From Macrotrachela quadricornifera (lineage: Eukaryota > Rotifera > Eurotatoria > Philodinida > Philodinidae), in NCBI GenBank assembly GCA_022393335.1, contig JAJEKB010021748.1:282570-346569 (forward strand): a stretch of 64,000 nt of DNA, in the 5' to 3' direction. The notes under the pieces were generated by a model. That model saw only the letters and a list, made by a program, of their open reading frames with translations. It did not search any database and had not been told where the DNA came from. Position 1 is the first letter of the stretch. The number at the start of each line of letters is the position of its first letter. Of the stretch, positions 35,701 to 47,649 are shown piece after piece. A program made the position numbers and the translations under genes.

Positions 35701-38700
35701 AGTAAATATATTGAAAGAGCTCGTACAGAGAAATTTAAGATGCATGATCACAAAAGCATAAACAAAGAAAAACGAAACAAAATTGTAACTCTTTTTAAGC
35801 AACTGATTATAAAAACTATCGAAATTTTTAGTCAAAAGAAAGATGTTGAATAAAAAGTTATATTTTTCTCAAAACATCTGAAAACAAGCTATGTTCCTAG
35901 GCATTTATCTCAATTTCAAAACTTATATATGTTGCCGTATGTGGATCGTATATGACCGTTTACGAGCATTTCCATGTCGTATTGTATCAATAATCATAGA
36001 TTCGAGCTGAACATTACTCAAAAACCCAAGAATTGATCTAGAAATCGTTATTTTTTCCATTAGGATAGATTTGTAATGTAAAAGAGAACGTAATATTCAG
36101 AATCAATGCATGAAACTACGTCGAAGGAGGTACAGCACGATATATTTCCTAATTAAAAAAAAACTTCAAAAGACGAGTGCAAAAGTTTCCCACAGCTGTC
36201 TTCTTAAAAAAACATTTTTATCTAAAATTTAATATCATTCTGTTAGGGATGACTTTCTATGTGATATACATCCTGTTCTAGCTAGTAAAGAATCGTTTCC
36301 AAAGAAATAAAATACATGGCCATCTGGTACATGAAAGTTATTCACTGTGCGGCAGTGCTTGCCCATGTCACCACTTTTTTGACAACTGCGTCGCAGTCAT
36401 CGTAGTTCGCACTGACCCATGGGGGTATAAAAGGTGGTGTCGCAAGCACTTTAGCTCATTTTAACTTTTTTCAGTGAGAAAGATACTTCATTTATTTTTC
36501 TAAAGAATAAGGGTCAGTGCCAGGGTGAATTAAATGATCAATACAAACATCTAATTTTTACATGAATCATTATTAATTAATTTATCTTTTAATTTATTAA
36601 TTTGTTATCTATTTATTTCTTAAATAAGTGCGATTTTTTTATCGAAGTTGCGGCGGAATTGCGACGTAGCTAAGCACATGGGCGTTTAAAATAAAGATTA
36701 TCAAGGCGAAAAAAGACTACCAATATTTTATAGAGAAAAATAAAGGTTCGAAGATATTTTTGATCGTTACTATTGAAGATGTTGATACGATAATTTCTGA
36801 TAATGATGTTTATTTATTTTAGTCATTTTGTGCCGCGCTTCCTAAACTACAAACGATAATTCATGATCAACTTGAAGAAGCACGACGCAAATATAATGAG
36901 GATCAAGAACGTTACAAATTGCTTGATCCTAAATCATTACAAGAGAATTATCTTCAATATATTGAGGATTTTCGTTCTATTCTTCGTCAATATGTTGGTT
37001 ATAAATCTGAAATTGACTTTATTTTTCCACTTGATCGATGTGGTCAAACTTATGAAGAAATTGAAGTTGACTACTCACAATGGAAACGAAAGAAACCAGT
37101 GATATGGCGCGCTTACTTAACAGCAAAGGACCTAAAAGAAAAATTTCCCGAAGAATATGAAACTCTAGATTTACGTCTTGTTGGTTCTCGTCATTTTACA
37201 CGACTTCATAATATGTTTTCATACATGATTTTATATTTCAAACCACGTGAACCTACACGTGATTGGATTGAAACAGTTGCATCACATTTAGTTGCCAATT
37301 CAACTGATTATGATGATATGGAAAAAGCAGTTCGAGATATTCTTCGTACACTTTTACGTGAAACATTTCTCTTAGGTATTTGTTGGTTAACTCAAATGTA
37401 TTCATATCTATTAGATATGTTCAGAATTAACGTTAAACAATATCTTCTTAGTGATGAAAAATATCCATTTTTACGTGATCATGAACAATTTCTTAATGCT
37501 GTCGATCTTGATTATCATATAATTACACGTACAATGATTCATAATGCATTACATTTAATTCGTGATGCAAGAAATTCTATTAGTGCATATTCACATTATG
37601 ATATAACTGCACGTATGTTAAAATTAGTGTTTTCAATTCCAAAAGAGATCAAACATGAAAGATTTAATCAATATATTGATGGAATTTTTGTTAAGAATTC
37701 AACTAATGGAGTATATACATCAGCAACTCTTAACGATATTTTTAAATCAATTCCACCAGAAAAACTTCTTGAACAAATTTATGGTTCAGAATCATTTTTA
37801 ACAAATAAACGAGATCCACATTCTGGAAGTCATCATTCAAATGCACGTCGTGCTATTGAAGAACTTTATACAGCTAGTTGTGGAAGATTATTAGAAGATA
37901 TTCGTTCAAGTTTTAATACAAATGTTGTTATGAAAATTCATAATTTTGATCGAATCAATATGAAAGAAGAATCAAAAGAAAATCCAAATAGATCTTCTCT
38001 CTACTTGCGTATAAGTCGTATGAATGAACGACAAATCAGTGATATGTCTAATATGCGTTTAGATGAAATCAATGAACAATGTCATAAATCAATAGAAAAA
38101 ATTGAAGCTTTAACTGATGCTCTCTCTGTTATTGATAAAGCTATTTATGCTATAAATAATGAACAATCAATTAAAAATATTCCACGTCAGTTCCAAAGAG
38201 AAAATCTCAATAAGAATAACTTAAAACATGGAGAATATTTGAGAAAAAAACAAGAGGATATTGAAACACGTATTCGACGACGACATTATTCTCAAAATTC
38301 TCATACTCGTTCAACTATTGAATCAAACGATATCGAAAATGATTATATAAATGACGAAGAAGATCAACTTATGACAACTCATAATAAAACAGTGGCAAAT
38401 ATTATTCTTAATAATATTTATGATGAACATGATCGACAAGATCTTACTTTTGCTTTTCTTAATGGTGATTCAATTGAACAAGATAAAATTTATTTACATT
38501 CACACCATCATCTATCTCTTAATACAAACACAATCAATAATAAAAATATTTCATCATCTTCGACATGTATGTTTATATATTATTCAATTAGATTTTGATT
38601 TCTTATTCAATTTTATTTTATTAATACTAGACAATAATCGATTATATGAAACGATCAACGACAATATATATGTACATGGTAAACGAATCAATACCATTAA

Positions 38701-38809
38701 AGATAATTCACAAGCAACATCAAAATCTAACATTCAAGATGAAAATTCTACAAATGATGAAACAGATAGTATGATTAAACAAAATCGTAAACAAATATCA
38801 AAAAATTAA
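32721..38809 (+). CDS. dynamin-like large GTPase, with an in-frame TAG in the G domain
   Basis: Three exons: 32721-33719, 36823-38566, 38631-38809; phases fit, giving about 973 codons. G domain: P-loop GETSTGKS (44-51), switch I VATRCPV (69-75), G3 DIPGLVGG (from 145), G4 TKFD (225-228). The dynamin-like helical middle/stalk follows (LPKLQTIIHDQLEEARRKY, then long helices), and after about residue 720 comes a low-complexity Asn/Ser-rich tail with coiled-coil potential. Dynamins self-assemble on membranes and remodel them using GTP. The oddity is TAG at 32949-32951, three codons after TRCPV, with the same frame open on both sides and all conserved motifs beyond it. It is either a nonsense allele, a base error (TAY to TAG would give Tyr) or readthrough. 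Translation restarting at the ATG at 33051 would lack the P-loop. The 3.1-kb intron is exceptional here. Confidence 0.82.
33720..36822 (+). other. 3.1-kb intron of the dynamin-like gene
   Basis: Bounded by AAG|GTAAAT and TTTTAG|TCATTT. It holds two copies of the dispersed GTGATATT.GGAATCAG family (about 34360-34410 and 36080-36130), an ORF at 35130-35498 without motifs, and a relatively GC-rich stretch (36340-36480) containing TATAAAAGG. No complete gene recognised inside. Confidence 0.55.
36426..36434 (+). promoter_or_regulatory. strong TATA box inside the dynamin intron
   Basis: TATAAAAGG is a textbook TATA element, with an initiator-like TCAGTG about 40 bases downstream. It lies about 390 bases before the exon encoding the stalk. 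It could drive a transcript lacking the GTPase domain, or belong to a transposon remnant. Confidence 0.35.
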
Positions 38810-41800
38810 ATAGCAAGGTGCATTTAAGTATAGGAGAATTAATTAGCGGAGCAGTTTATTCAATTGAGATCAATTTAATAGAATAATTTAGAATAAAAAA
38901 TCATTAGCGAATAGTAATTAACTTTAGTAATAGAATTTTTCTTAATCTTTTTACTCTTTTGAAATTATTTTTGACATTATCATATCACAAATTTCCCTTT
39001 TACATTTTTTGCTCAGATTAGTCAAATTCTTATCCTTTTCAATTGGTATTCTTACAGTAGAATAGGTAGACATTTTCAGCATATAACCTAAGCATTTCAA
39101 TCTATTCTCTACTAATAATTCACCTATCTCACTTTTTTCATTGTTATATTACTCATCTTTATAGTATTGATTCGTTTTCAAATCTTCTTCTCATTTTATC
39201 TTTAATGTAATGTACGCTTTTGTCTGCTTTAACGGCCTTCGCTATGACAATGCAATTCATTTTCATTTTCTTTTCTTGATTAATTTTCTCATTTCTCCCT
39301 ATACTGCTGATTTCTTAGTTATAGATTTAAGAATCTTCTATAATTCGTGTCTAACTGCCTCGTATTGTTTCATAACAACAGGAGAGCATGAGAAAGAAAG
39401 AGGAAAAGAACCATTGTACGGGTCATTATTTCCTCTACTATAGTAATAACAAAAGATAAAGTTGTTCGAGGCAAAAGAAAACCTCTTATCAAGCCGAATA
39501 AGACTATGTTTCACTGTTAGAATAGTGGCAAAAATTATTAGCGAAAAGATGGTATTCTATCTCTCTGATTCTCCCCTATTGTAAGGCGACGACATTCGGA
39601 TGTACGGAATGCATTTTAGAGGATATTTGAAAGCCAGTTATTGACTCTAACAAGACTATAATTAGTCAGGAGTCATGAAAGCAGGGAAGTGAAATTTTAC
39701 GGAAGTCTAGTGAAAATGTTACTTTTTTCACCAAAATCCGGATTAAAACAATGTTTTTCGCCAGCAAATTGTAAAGAAAATTTCAACTCGCGAAAAGTAA
39801 CAGTGAAATACGTATAGTCTTCGTAAAGCTCTCTGTTTTTTTATTGTATCGCTATTTTAGTGCCTTTTACTTTCTCAGGATCCTTTTCTTAAAAGGGCAT
39901 CATCAGCGTCGCCACCTTCTGCGGTAAAATCGGCAACAGATACTGTGTATTGTATGCGCTGATGATTGTTTTTTTGGAAATAATAAGAATGAAAAAACTT
40001 GGTTGTTTTTTTAGTTTGGTTTGTTTTTCTTTGGAAGAACATGATTTAAAACAAAACATCGCCAGGGTGAACGCCTTCAGCCTCAAAAACATACAAGACG
40101 TTTTTGCTTAAAAAACTGCAAGGCAAAGTAGAGTTTTACTTTTGAAAAATCTGCACGCAAAATTGAACGGCAGTTCGAATCGAATATTTTCTATGTTCCT
40201 CGCTTCTTCTTGTCAGTGAACTCGAGACATCGCTGAATACTCTGCAAAATGGAAAAAAAAATTATCAAATTCTGTATTATCTCTATAAGAGTTTTTATTA
40301 ACCTACATTTCTTAGCATTACTATACGAAAACGATCTGATTTTTATTTATCATAAATAAGATATTTTTGGAATATTTTTTCTAACTTTAGTATGATATAT
40401 TGAGTTGTTTTTTTAAATCTAATACAATCGATAGAATTTATTTATTATTTTCGAAAATAAAATGATCTACTTACTAGAAGTTAATTTGTCTATTGGTAAA
40501 CTAATCAACAAATATCTGTCGATTTAAGTTTAGTTTTATTTCTCTTATTATAAAACATAAGATACTGATATTCTGTTTATATCCGATTGTTCTACTGAAA
40601 AAAAACCTTTTACGGTTAAACGAATATTTATTCATGTTTTCTATTAGGATTGTTTTTGTTTTTATTTATTTGTTTACCTGTTTTTTTCTCATGTGTTCAG
40701 ATAAAAACTAATTTCTTTATTTATTATTTAGATGAAAGTGTTTTGGATCTGATTGGAGTTTCATCAAATGATAAAAAAAATTCAAATGAAACAACTGAAA
40801 AAAAAAATAAAAAACTTCCATTTTTTAAAAGTGAAAAACAATGAAAATAATATGATTCAATGCTGCTCATTCAGAACTTTAAGCATTTTTATTTGAAATA
40901 AATATATTTGACTTACGAAATTAAAATTATCTTGATATATCTCGTGTTCTTCCATTGTCTAATATTGAAGAATTTGAATTCAATAAAAAATATTCTTAAT
41001 CTGAATTTATCATTGGCTAGAAAAATCTGTTGAGAGTTTCACAGTAACACATTCAATCCGATTGAGTTTTATTAGAAAATTTTGTTCTAGATGTTCATTT
41101 TCATAGACTATTAATTTCTAATAAATGCACATAATGACGTCATTTTTTTCTGACCAACTGAATAATTGATCGAAGTTACTTTTTCATACTATGCAAAGCA
41201 TTTATAAAAAAAATAAAGGTAGCTTCCAGCTTTTTCTCCTTTATTCTTCTCTCTCTATCGTCTTGTGTATAAATACGACCGAAATTTCGGAGTGGTTCAC
41301 ATGTCATTTGAAAAAAACTGATATAGAAGATAGCGCTGGCTCATCTAGTGAAGTAAGTTCTCTAGATGAGGATTTTGATAAATACATGTTGAATCTGACA
41401 ATTCTGACGATGAAGCTATTAATAACAAGAAAACTACACAGAAAACAAAGTAACCATTGTGCAGTTTCATGGAAGTCTTCTCCGGTCTTTACTGGTTGGT
41501 ACGCCAATTGAGAAGCTAAAACCTAGTCGAAGACAGCAATCAGTAAGTCATTCGAACGCGTAATGTCGGTAAATGATGCACTAGCTGATATGCGAAGGGA
41601 AGGCAGCACAGTTGGCTCCTTATATTTCGCCTCCAACTTAAGAAAAAAAGCAAAAGAAAATGCTTTTCTATACAGTTTATCGTTAAACTATAGTGTAGCT
41701 CATCGGTGGGATACATTAGATCGAATGTGTTAATAAAAAGTTCGTTGTGTCAATCTTATAACTTATAGTTAAATATTCATTTGAACTATTCAATTATTTA

Positions 41801-42315
41801 AATTATTCTCTCGTTTCTCTCATTCACCTTCATACATGTTTTCCTCAGTCTCACTTTTATTCTCTATTTCTTCTTATTCTCACTATTCATATCTAGAAAG
41901 CTGAATATTTGAATATGGGTTTAAAGTGTGACATATACATAAGACAGAACAAAATGTTTGTCTATTCGAATATATATAAAATTAATTAAAAAAAAAAGTA
42001 CACTGAATTTCATTATTATAGATGAATCCAATTTTTCATATTTCTTTTTTTGAGAATATGTAAAAAAAAATGGTATTGATTAAAAAGTAAAATAAATTTG
42101 ATTATTTGCTTTGTTGTTGGATCTATAAAAAAAGTTTTCTCAATTAAATAGAGAAGCTTTACAAATATAATTAAAATTTTTCTTTCGTTGTTAAATTTCT
42201 GCATGTTTCTTTTCTTTTATTATAAAAAAAAGTAACAGACATCACGTCAATGTCTGATGTTTTCTTTTTTTTTTTTTAACAATAAGATTATTGAGTTTAT
42301 TGAAAGATCTTAGAG
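38810..42315. other. intergenic, with one possible alternative terminal exon
   Basis: AT-rich spacer. Apart from the candidate exon at 40732-40844 I see no coding exon. An ORF at 41191-41511 has an acidic Ser-rich patch but no motif or splice context. Confidence 0.4.
40732..40844 (+). CDS. candidate alternative last exon of the dynamin-like gene
   Basis: An acceptor TTATTTAG precedes a 113-base open stretch ending in TGA that encodes a hydrophilic Lys/Asn-rich tail (ESVLDLIGVSSNDKK and PFFKSEKQ). The phase fits the donor at 38566, so exon 2 could splice here instead of to 38631. The low-complexity composition resembles the tail of the dynamin-like protein. A one-in-three phase match is weak evidence. 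Confidence 0.25.
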
Positions 42316-45300
42316 ATGAAAGTGAGTCGTATATCACTACAACCATATCGACCGCATGTACGTCGTTTGAGTCGAGGTGATGTGAAATCGACAATAGTCT
42401 CAGCACCTCGTACATCATCAATTGACTGTGATTTATATGAATATATACCATTAAATAGAATTCTTCCAAAACAAGTTTCTCCAATATCATTTTCGTCCAT
42501 TCAATCTCCATCATATCGTTCATCTAATTTTAATTCTCAATCTCAAAATGAAAGCAATCAGTCTACTTCATACAGATCATACATTAATGATCTATCAAAT
42601 AGAAATAAAAACAATCAATCTATTTCATACAGATCAAATGTTAATGATCTATCAAATCGAAGTAAAGATAATCTTTTCGTGAGTTATAACGATTTTTATA
42701 ATTTATATTAGTTTTATCTGAATTATCATTTATTGATTAGCGAATATCTCAAAATCCATCTATTCGAGAAAGTAAATTTGACACAGTATTTAACACGACG
42801 GATTCTACTCATAAACCAAGAAAACGACGAGAAGATCGTTCCTTTCGACGAGCTTTTGCGTTTCTGTGTACTTGCACTGCACTTACTCTTCTACTTGGAC
42901 TTTTAGCTGCTCTACTACTTTGGCTACTTCTTCGTCAGGATATTCTATTTATTAATACGAGATTATTTAATATCATCTCAGATTATTTATAGGTCAACAA
43001 TCTTCAACAACAACAACACTCACCACTGACGTAAGTTCATCAAGCACAACACTGACAACAATAAGTAAGAAGTAGAAGAAAGATATGAAATTATCTTTTT
43101 TCTTCTTCTGATTAGCAACAACGACTTCCACAAGTGCTACTGATACGACAACAACAAGTAATCATCGATATTCTCTATCATTACACTAATCATACAATTT
43201 TTTTTCGTTATAGCAACAGATACAACCACGACAAGCACTACAACAGATGCGAGTAAGTTATGCATAAATATTATTTTAAACTAAAGCCTCATCGATGCGA
43301 TATAAAGATAGATTTGAAATTTCAAATTTATTTTTATCATAGATAGAAATATATCAATAAAAAATAGGAGTTAAAAAGAATAGAACATGATCAGTTTTAT
43401 TTTATATAAATTATTAATAATTTTCACAAGAAATTTCAAGGTTAATGAACAAAAAAAAAAAGAATCTTCGATACTAGACTAACATTATCAAAGTATAAAT
43501 TAACGAGCTATATCAAATCGTAAAAACTATTTGTTGCTAAAGGTTATCTAATGCAGAAAAGTTAGTACTCGAAAGAATAAAGTAAACTACACAATATTGA
43601 TAACAAATTATTGACTTTGATAAAACTTGGCGCGTTCAATTTGTAAAATAAAAGTTTTATTAGATTAGATTTGTAGACGAATGAAACTAAAATAATCCTA
43701 TCTTATAACTGAAGCATATTAAAATTGCATTAGGACATGCTCCTGGATGAATCATTCTAATTGTATGTGCAGTTAAAATACCCTATTGTCGTTACCGAAT
43801 AGCAACTAAACTTAATAAAATTCAATTAACATTTCAAGACATACGTTTCCCTATGATATATTACACCTTTTTAATAATTTTGGACGAGTAACAATCATCC
43901 TCTGTTCCTTCCAACTTTATTTTTATCTCCCAGGGCAAGTCTAATAAATAAATCATAAATATCGTATGCAACAATTGAGAACATCCATAACTATATTCAT
44001 TTCGAATATTGGAGAAAATCTTTCTCATTACTCTTTTGCATTTTGTTATTAATAATGCTTTTTTTAATCTTCTTCATATGGAATGAGTACTTCTGTGAAA
44101 ACTTTAAGTGAGTAAATTACAAAATCATGCCTCAAAAGGTATCTCACTATTGACTAACATATTATCATAAATCGAATTTTTCTTAAGATTTATCTTAATT
44201 AAGACTTTATGGAATATATCTATAGTATTCGAGTAGCACAGTGTACAAATTTGTCATGAATGACAAGTAACGCGTCGGCTCAATCCTCAAAGTACGAAAA
44301 TATGATGTAAAGTAGTGAGCATCACATGATTAAATACATTTTCGAATAAGACTGAAATTAAATTTAAAAAAGCCTATGCTGTGAATATAATCATCAAATA
44401 ATGTTGAAAATTATTTCCTTGTTAATAATATATACATTTTCCTTCTTTTTCTTATGTGAAATTCATTCATTTATGGTAGTATTGAAATTTCATGTTGGAA
44501 AATATTATAATATCCTATAGTACAGTACTTGATGACCTATGGATGCTCCTAAAGATGGATTTCGATTAGTTAAAGAAACTGTGAAAAAAAGGTGCAGCAA
44601 TTTCCGTTGAGAAGACTCATCCTTTCAGTATTAAGAGTAAATGAGAGACAAATATCTGCTTTCTAAACCAGAAAATACAATATAGTTCTCGAAACTATGA
44701 CAACTTGAAAATGTTCGTTCATTAAATACCATCGATAGATAAACAGATGTTAATGAATATGATAAAGTTTGCTTGATTTATGAATATTCGATTTTTCATC
44801 TTGATGCAATAGTGAAAGCGTTAAGTAAACCCTCTAAAGAATAGAAGCCCATTGGACGTGTATTTTGGAGCTTTTTTTTGTAATATAGCAGAGACTTTGA
44901 TGAGTACGAATAGATTTTGCGATAATTCGAAATGAAATATTGATCTCACTCGTAGCCTTGTATGAGGACGATCATAATACCTCCTCGCTACCACTGTGCG
45001 GAGAGGAGAAAATATAGATATGAAATAAAATTCATTTTAAGACAATGGCGTCGCTATGAATGTTTCTTTTTTATAATTCGTGAAATATTCGATTTCTTTG
45101 TTCATGGCAGTTGTCATATGTCAAAATAATTTTTATGGATGCTTCTCTCATAGATATGATCTATGAACGTTTCTCTATTAAGGGAAAAAGAATGAGACCC
45201 TGTTGCTCACATTATACCAGAGATATACAAATTTTTATGCCCTAAAGAGACTTTTGGATTACTCTTTAATGGGTTTTACAGATTGAATCATCATGGCGAA

Positions 45301-47649
45301 TGTGTTAAGGTTCTTTTTTAAAAGTATTGATGAAAATATTCTCAACCTGCACTGGATGTATTAATTATCATCATAGGAATATGAAGTAAAAGTTTGACTA
45401 CATAATAAGAGATATCGGGTTTTTATTTATATATTATTCTACCCATAATTATTGTTCAATAGTTTTTAGATAATTATGCTTTATCAATACATATGTACTA
45501 AAATTTTTCAATAGTTAATAGATGATCATTTCTCTGTTCATAAGGTACACATATAAATTGACGTATAACTGAAGAGTGGGAAGCATTCAACTGATTTATC
45601 CAGTTTTTTTCTAGTTATTTAATTTGTGCTCATTTGTAATAGAGTTGGGATTCTAATATAACTGGAGAGTCAGGAATTTCGATGTGACTTTTTATTCTGT
45701 ATTTAGAAAAAATAAAACAGACAGACCTCGCATAGTTGTACATAATTATTTGTGAGATTGTTAGAACTATTGAATAATTTTTAAATAGACGATATAGACA
45801 GAAAAACAAGCATATAGAATGTCTCATCGTATTTCTAGACAATTTATTTTCTTTACTTTAGCGACAAGTACAACAAGTGAGTGAAGAATTTATTGTTTCT
45901 ATATGATTATATTAAATGTTAAATGATAAAGGTGTAACAACGACAAGTACAACTACAACGATAAGTAAGTTTAGATATTGATGATTATGTGTAGTAAACA
46001 AAAAATTGTCTATTCTAGCGACAAGCACTACAAGTAAGTTAAGAAATTGTTGATTCTTTAGGATAATATTAAATATAAAATGATAAAGGTGAAACAAGTA
46101 CAAGTACAAGTACAACAAAAAGTAAGTTTAGATATTAATGATAATCTGTAGAAAACAAAAATTTACCTATTTTAGCGACAAGTACTACAAGTAAGTTTTT
46201 TTTAATTAAAATTAAATAAGTCAAATAAAAATTTATCAAGGTACTACAACTACAACAACATCTGTAACAACAAGTGAGTATAAATCTTTAAAATATTTTA
46301 TAATATTTAATTTAAGTTAGACATTATTAAGATAGTAGAAATTCTAAAATGAACTTAAAATGTTTTATTGAATATTTTAACATGGTTCGATAGTGCTCAT
46401 CACATTCTACAAAACTATATATATGAATAGTTTTTTAAGCCATTTTTATGAAGGAAATAATGGATGCGTATGTTGGCGAAGTTAGCGGCAGACTCAAGTT
46501 TTTTCAGCGAAACTTAGATCTTCGATAGTTCAAACTATGATTTTCAGATTTTTTCTAGCGCCATCGATCTGCCAAAAATCACAGATTGTGCTATCGAAGA
46601 TTTGAGTATACCATTGGATAGAGCTCGTCGAGTTGTACAAGACACACCGATGAGCTACATTGGAACAGGTTAATGTACGAATGTTCGCTAGAAAAACTCG
46701 AATCTGTCACTAACTTCACCAAAGTTATAAAAATGGTTTTAAAGTTTTTTTAATATATACAGTTTTGTAGAATGTGACAAACTTTATCGAACCATGCTGA
46801 AATATCCAAGAAAACATTTTAAGTTCATTTTAGAATTTTGTATTGTCTTAATTTTCTACATCAAAAAAGTATTCTATTTTTGAAAACTTCTTATGTTTGA
46901 CATTAAAATGTTTTAATAAATCTCATTTTCGATGAACTTTCATTTTACCAACATAATATTTTCTAAAACTTTAAATACAGAACTACGAAATTTTTGTTAA
47001 CCCTAAATGTATTAAAATCTTTTTTCATTGTAAATTTATATCGAAATAACTTTTTGAGCAAAACCGATTGAATATTTTCTAAAATTTTTCATTTATTTCA
47101 GCTACAACCACAACTGGTAAGTAATGTTGTTTTATTTGTTATTAAAATAATAATATATTTATTTTCTTGATATATATATAAGCATATAATTGTTCGGCTA
47201 CTCTCACTTCAACTTTGGACTCAGTTACCAAGAGTGATTGTCCAAGTAATGGTAATTGGCACACATTTACAGAAACGTTTGTAGCATCATATACTGGCTC
47301 TCCATCACTCGTCTTTCAGTTTACTGACATAAAACATGCTTATTTGTATTTGACAGATGTTAAAGTATATAGTGCAAACACTGTTTCACTGTTGAATAAC
47401 GGAAATTTTTCTTCATCATCTGGAGGAACACCGACAGATTGGCTTAAATGTTCAGATTCAGGACAAGCTGTGTCATCATGTCCTTCTGGTGCATCCACTA
47501 CATGTTATAAGATTTCTACTGAGAATGGCAGAATTTCACAGTCTTTCAACATAACCTCTGGTACAACTTATACCGTCCAATTTAAGCTACAACACACTTC
47601 CACAAGTGGTAACAGTGATAGCATTACTTTAGATGTTGCTATCCTTTGA
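42316..47649 (+). CDS. type II membrane protein with microexon-encoded Thr-rich stalk and extracellular beta-sandwich-like domain
   Basis: Thirteen exons: 42316-42678, 42741-42933, 42993-43064, 43116-43157, 43214-43252, 45862-45876, 45932-45964, 46019-46033, 46089-46121, 46176-46190, 46241-46273, 47102-47116, 47183-47649. All phases fit, giving 444 residues. Residues 1-158 are a polar, Ser/Arg-rich cytoplasmic region with a YRS..NDLSNR repeat and a basic stop (KPRKRRED). About 159-185 is one membrane span (FLCTCTALTLLLGLLAALLL). Then comes a mucin-like Thr/Ser stalk (~187-288), a likely O-glycosylation zone. The last ~155 residues are a Cys-containing extracellular domain (LLNNGNFSSS, SFNITSGTTYTVQFKL), beta-rich and galactose-binding-like in pattern. 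Every stalk intron is phase 1. The protein family is not recognised by name. Confidence 0.82.
43253..45861 (+). other. 2.6-kb intron of the Thr-rich stalk gene
   Basis: Between the donor GCGA|GTAAGT and the acceptor CTTTAG. AT-rich; I see no gene or clear repeat inside, though insertion of an old element would explain its length. Confidence 0.45.
45862..46273 (+). repeat. tandemly duplicated microexon cassette (15-nt + 33-nt exons, ~157-bp unit, x3)
   Basis: Microexons start at 45862/45932, 46019/46089 and 46176/46241. The 15-nt exons are spaced exactly 157 and 157 bases apart; the 33-nt exons 157 and 152. Each 15-nt exon is CGACAAG.AC.ACAA followed by GTGAGT or GTAAGT. Each pair adds 16 residues of Thr/Ser stalk without changing phase. 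Confidence 0.88.
46322..46862. mobile_element. foldback / MITE-like element in a stalk intron
   Basis: Left arm about 46322-46510 pairs with right arm about 46676-46862. Matching blocks include AAATTCTAAAATGAACTTAA against TTAAGTTCATTTTAGAATTT, ATGGTTCGATA against TATCGAACCAT, and CACATTCTACAAAACT against AGTTTTGTAGAATGTG. The insertion explains why this intron is 828 bases while its neighbours are 42-67. Confidence 0.8.

Noticed and set aside
36344..36678. Solo LTR (TG...CA ends, TATA box inside)
   Set aside because: No matching flanking target duplication and no second copy in the window.
41191..41511. 106-codon ORF with an acidic Ser-rich patch
   Set aside because: Opposite strand equally open, no start context or homologous motif; possibly a remnant of a transposase N-terminus but not supportable.
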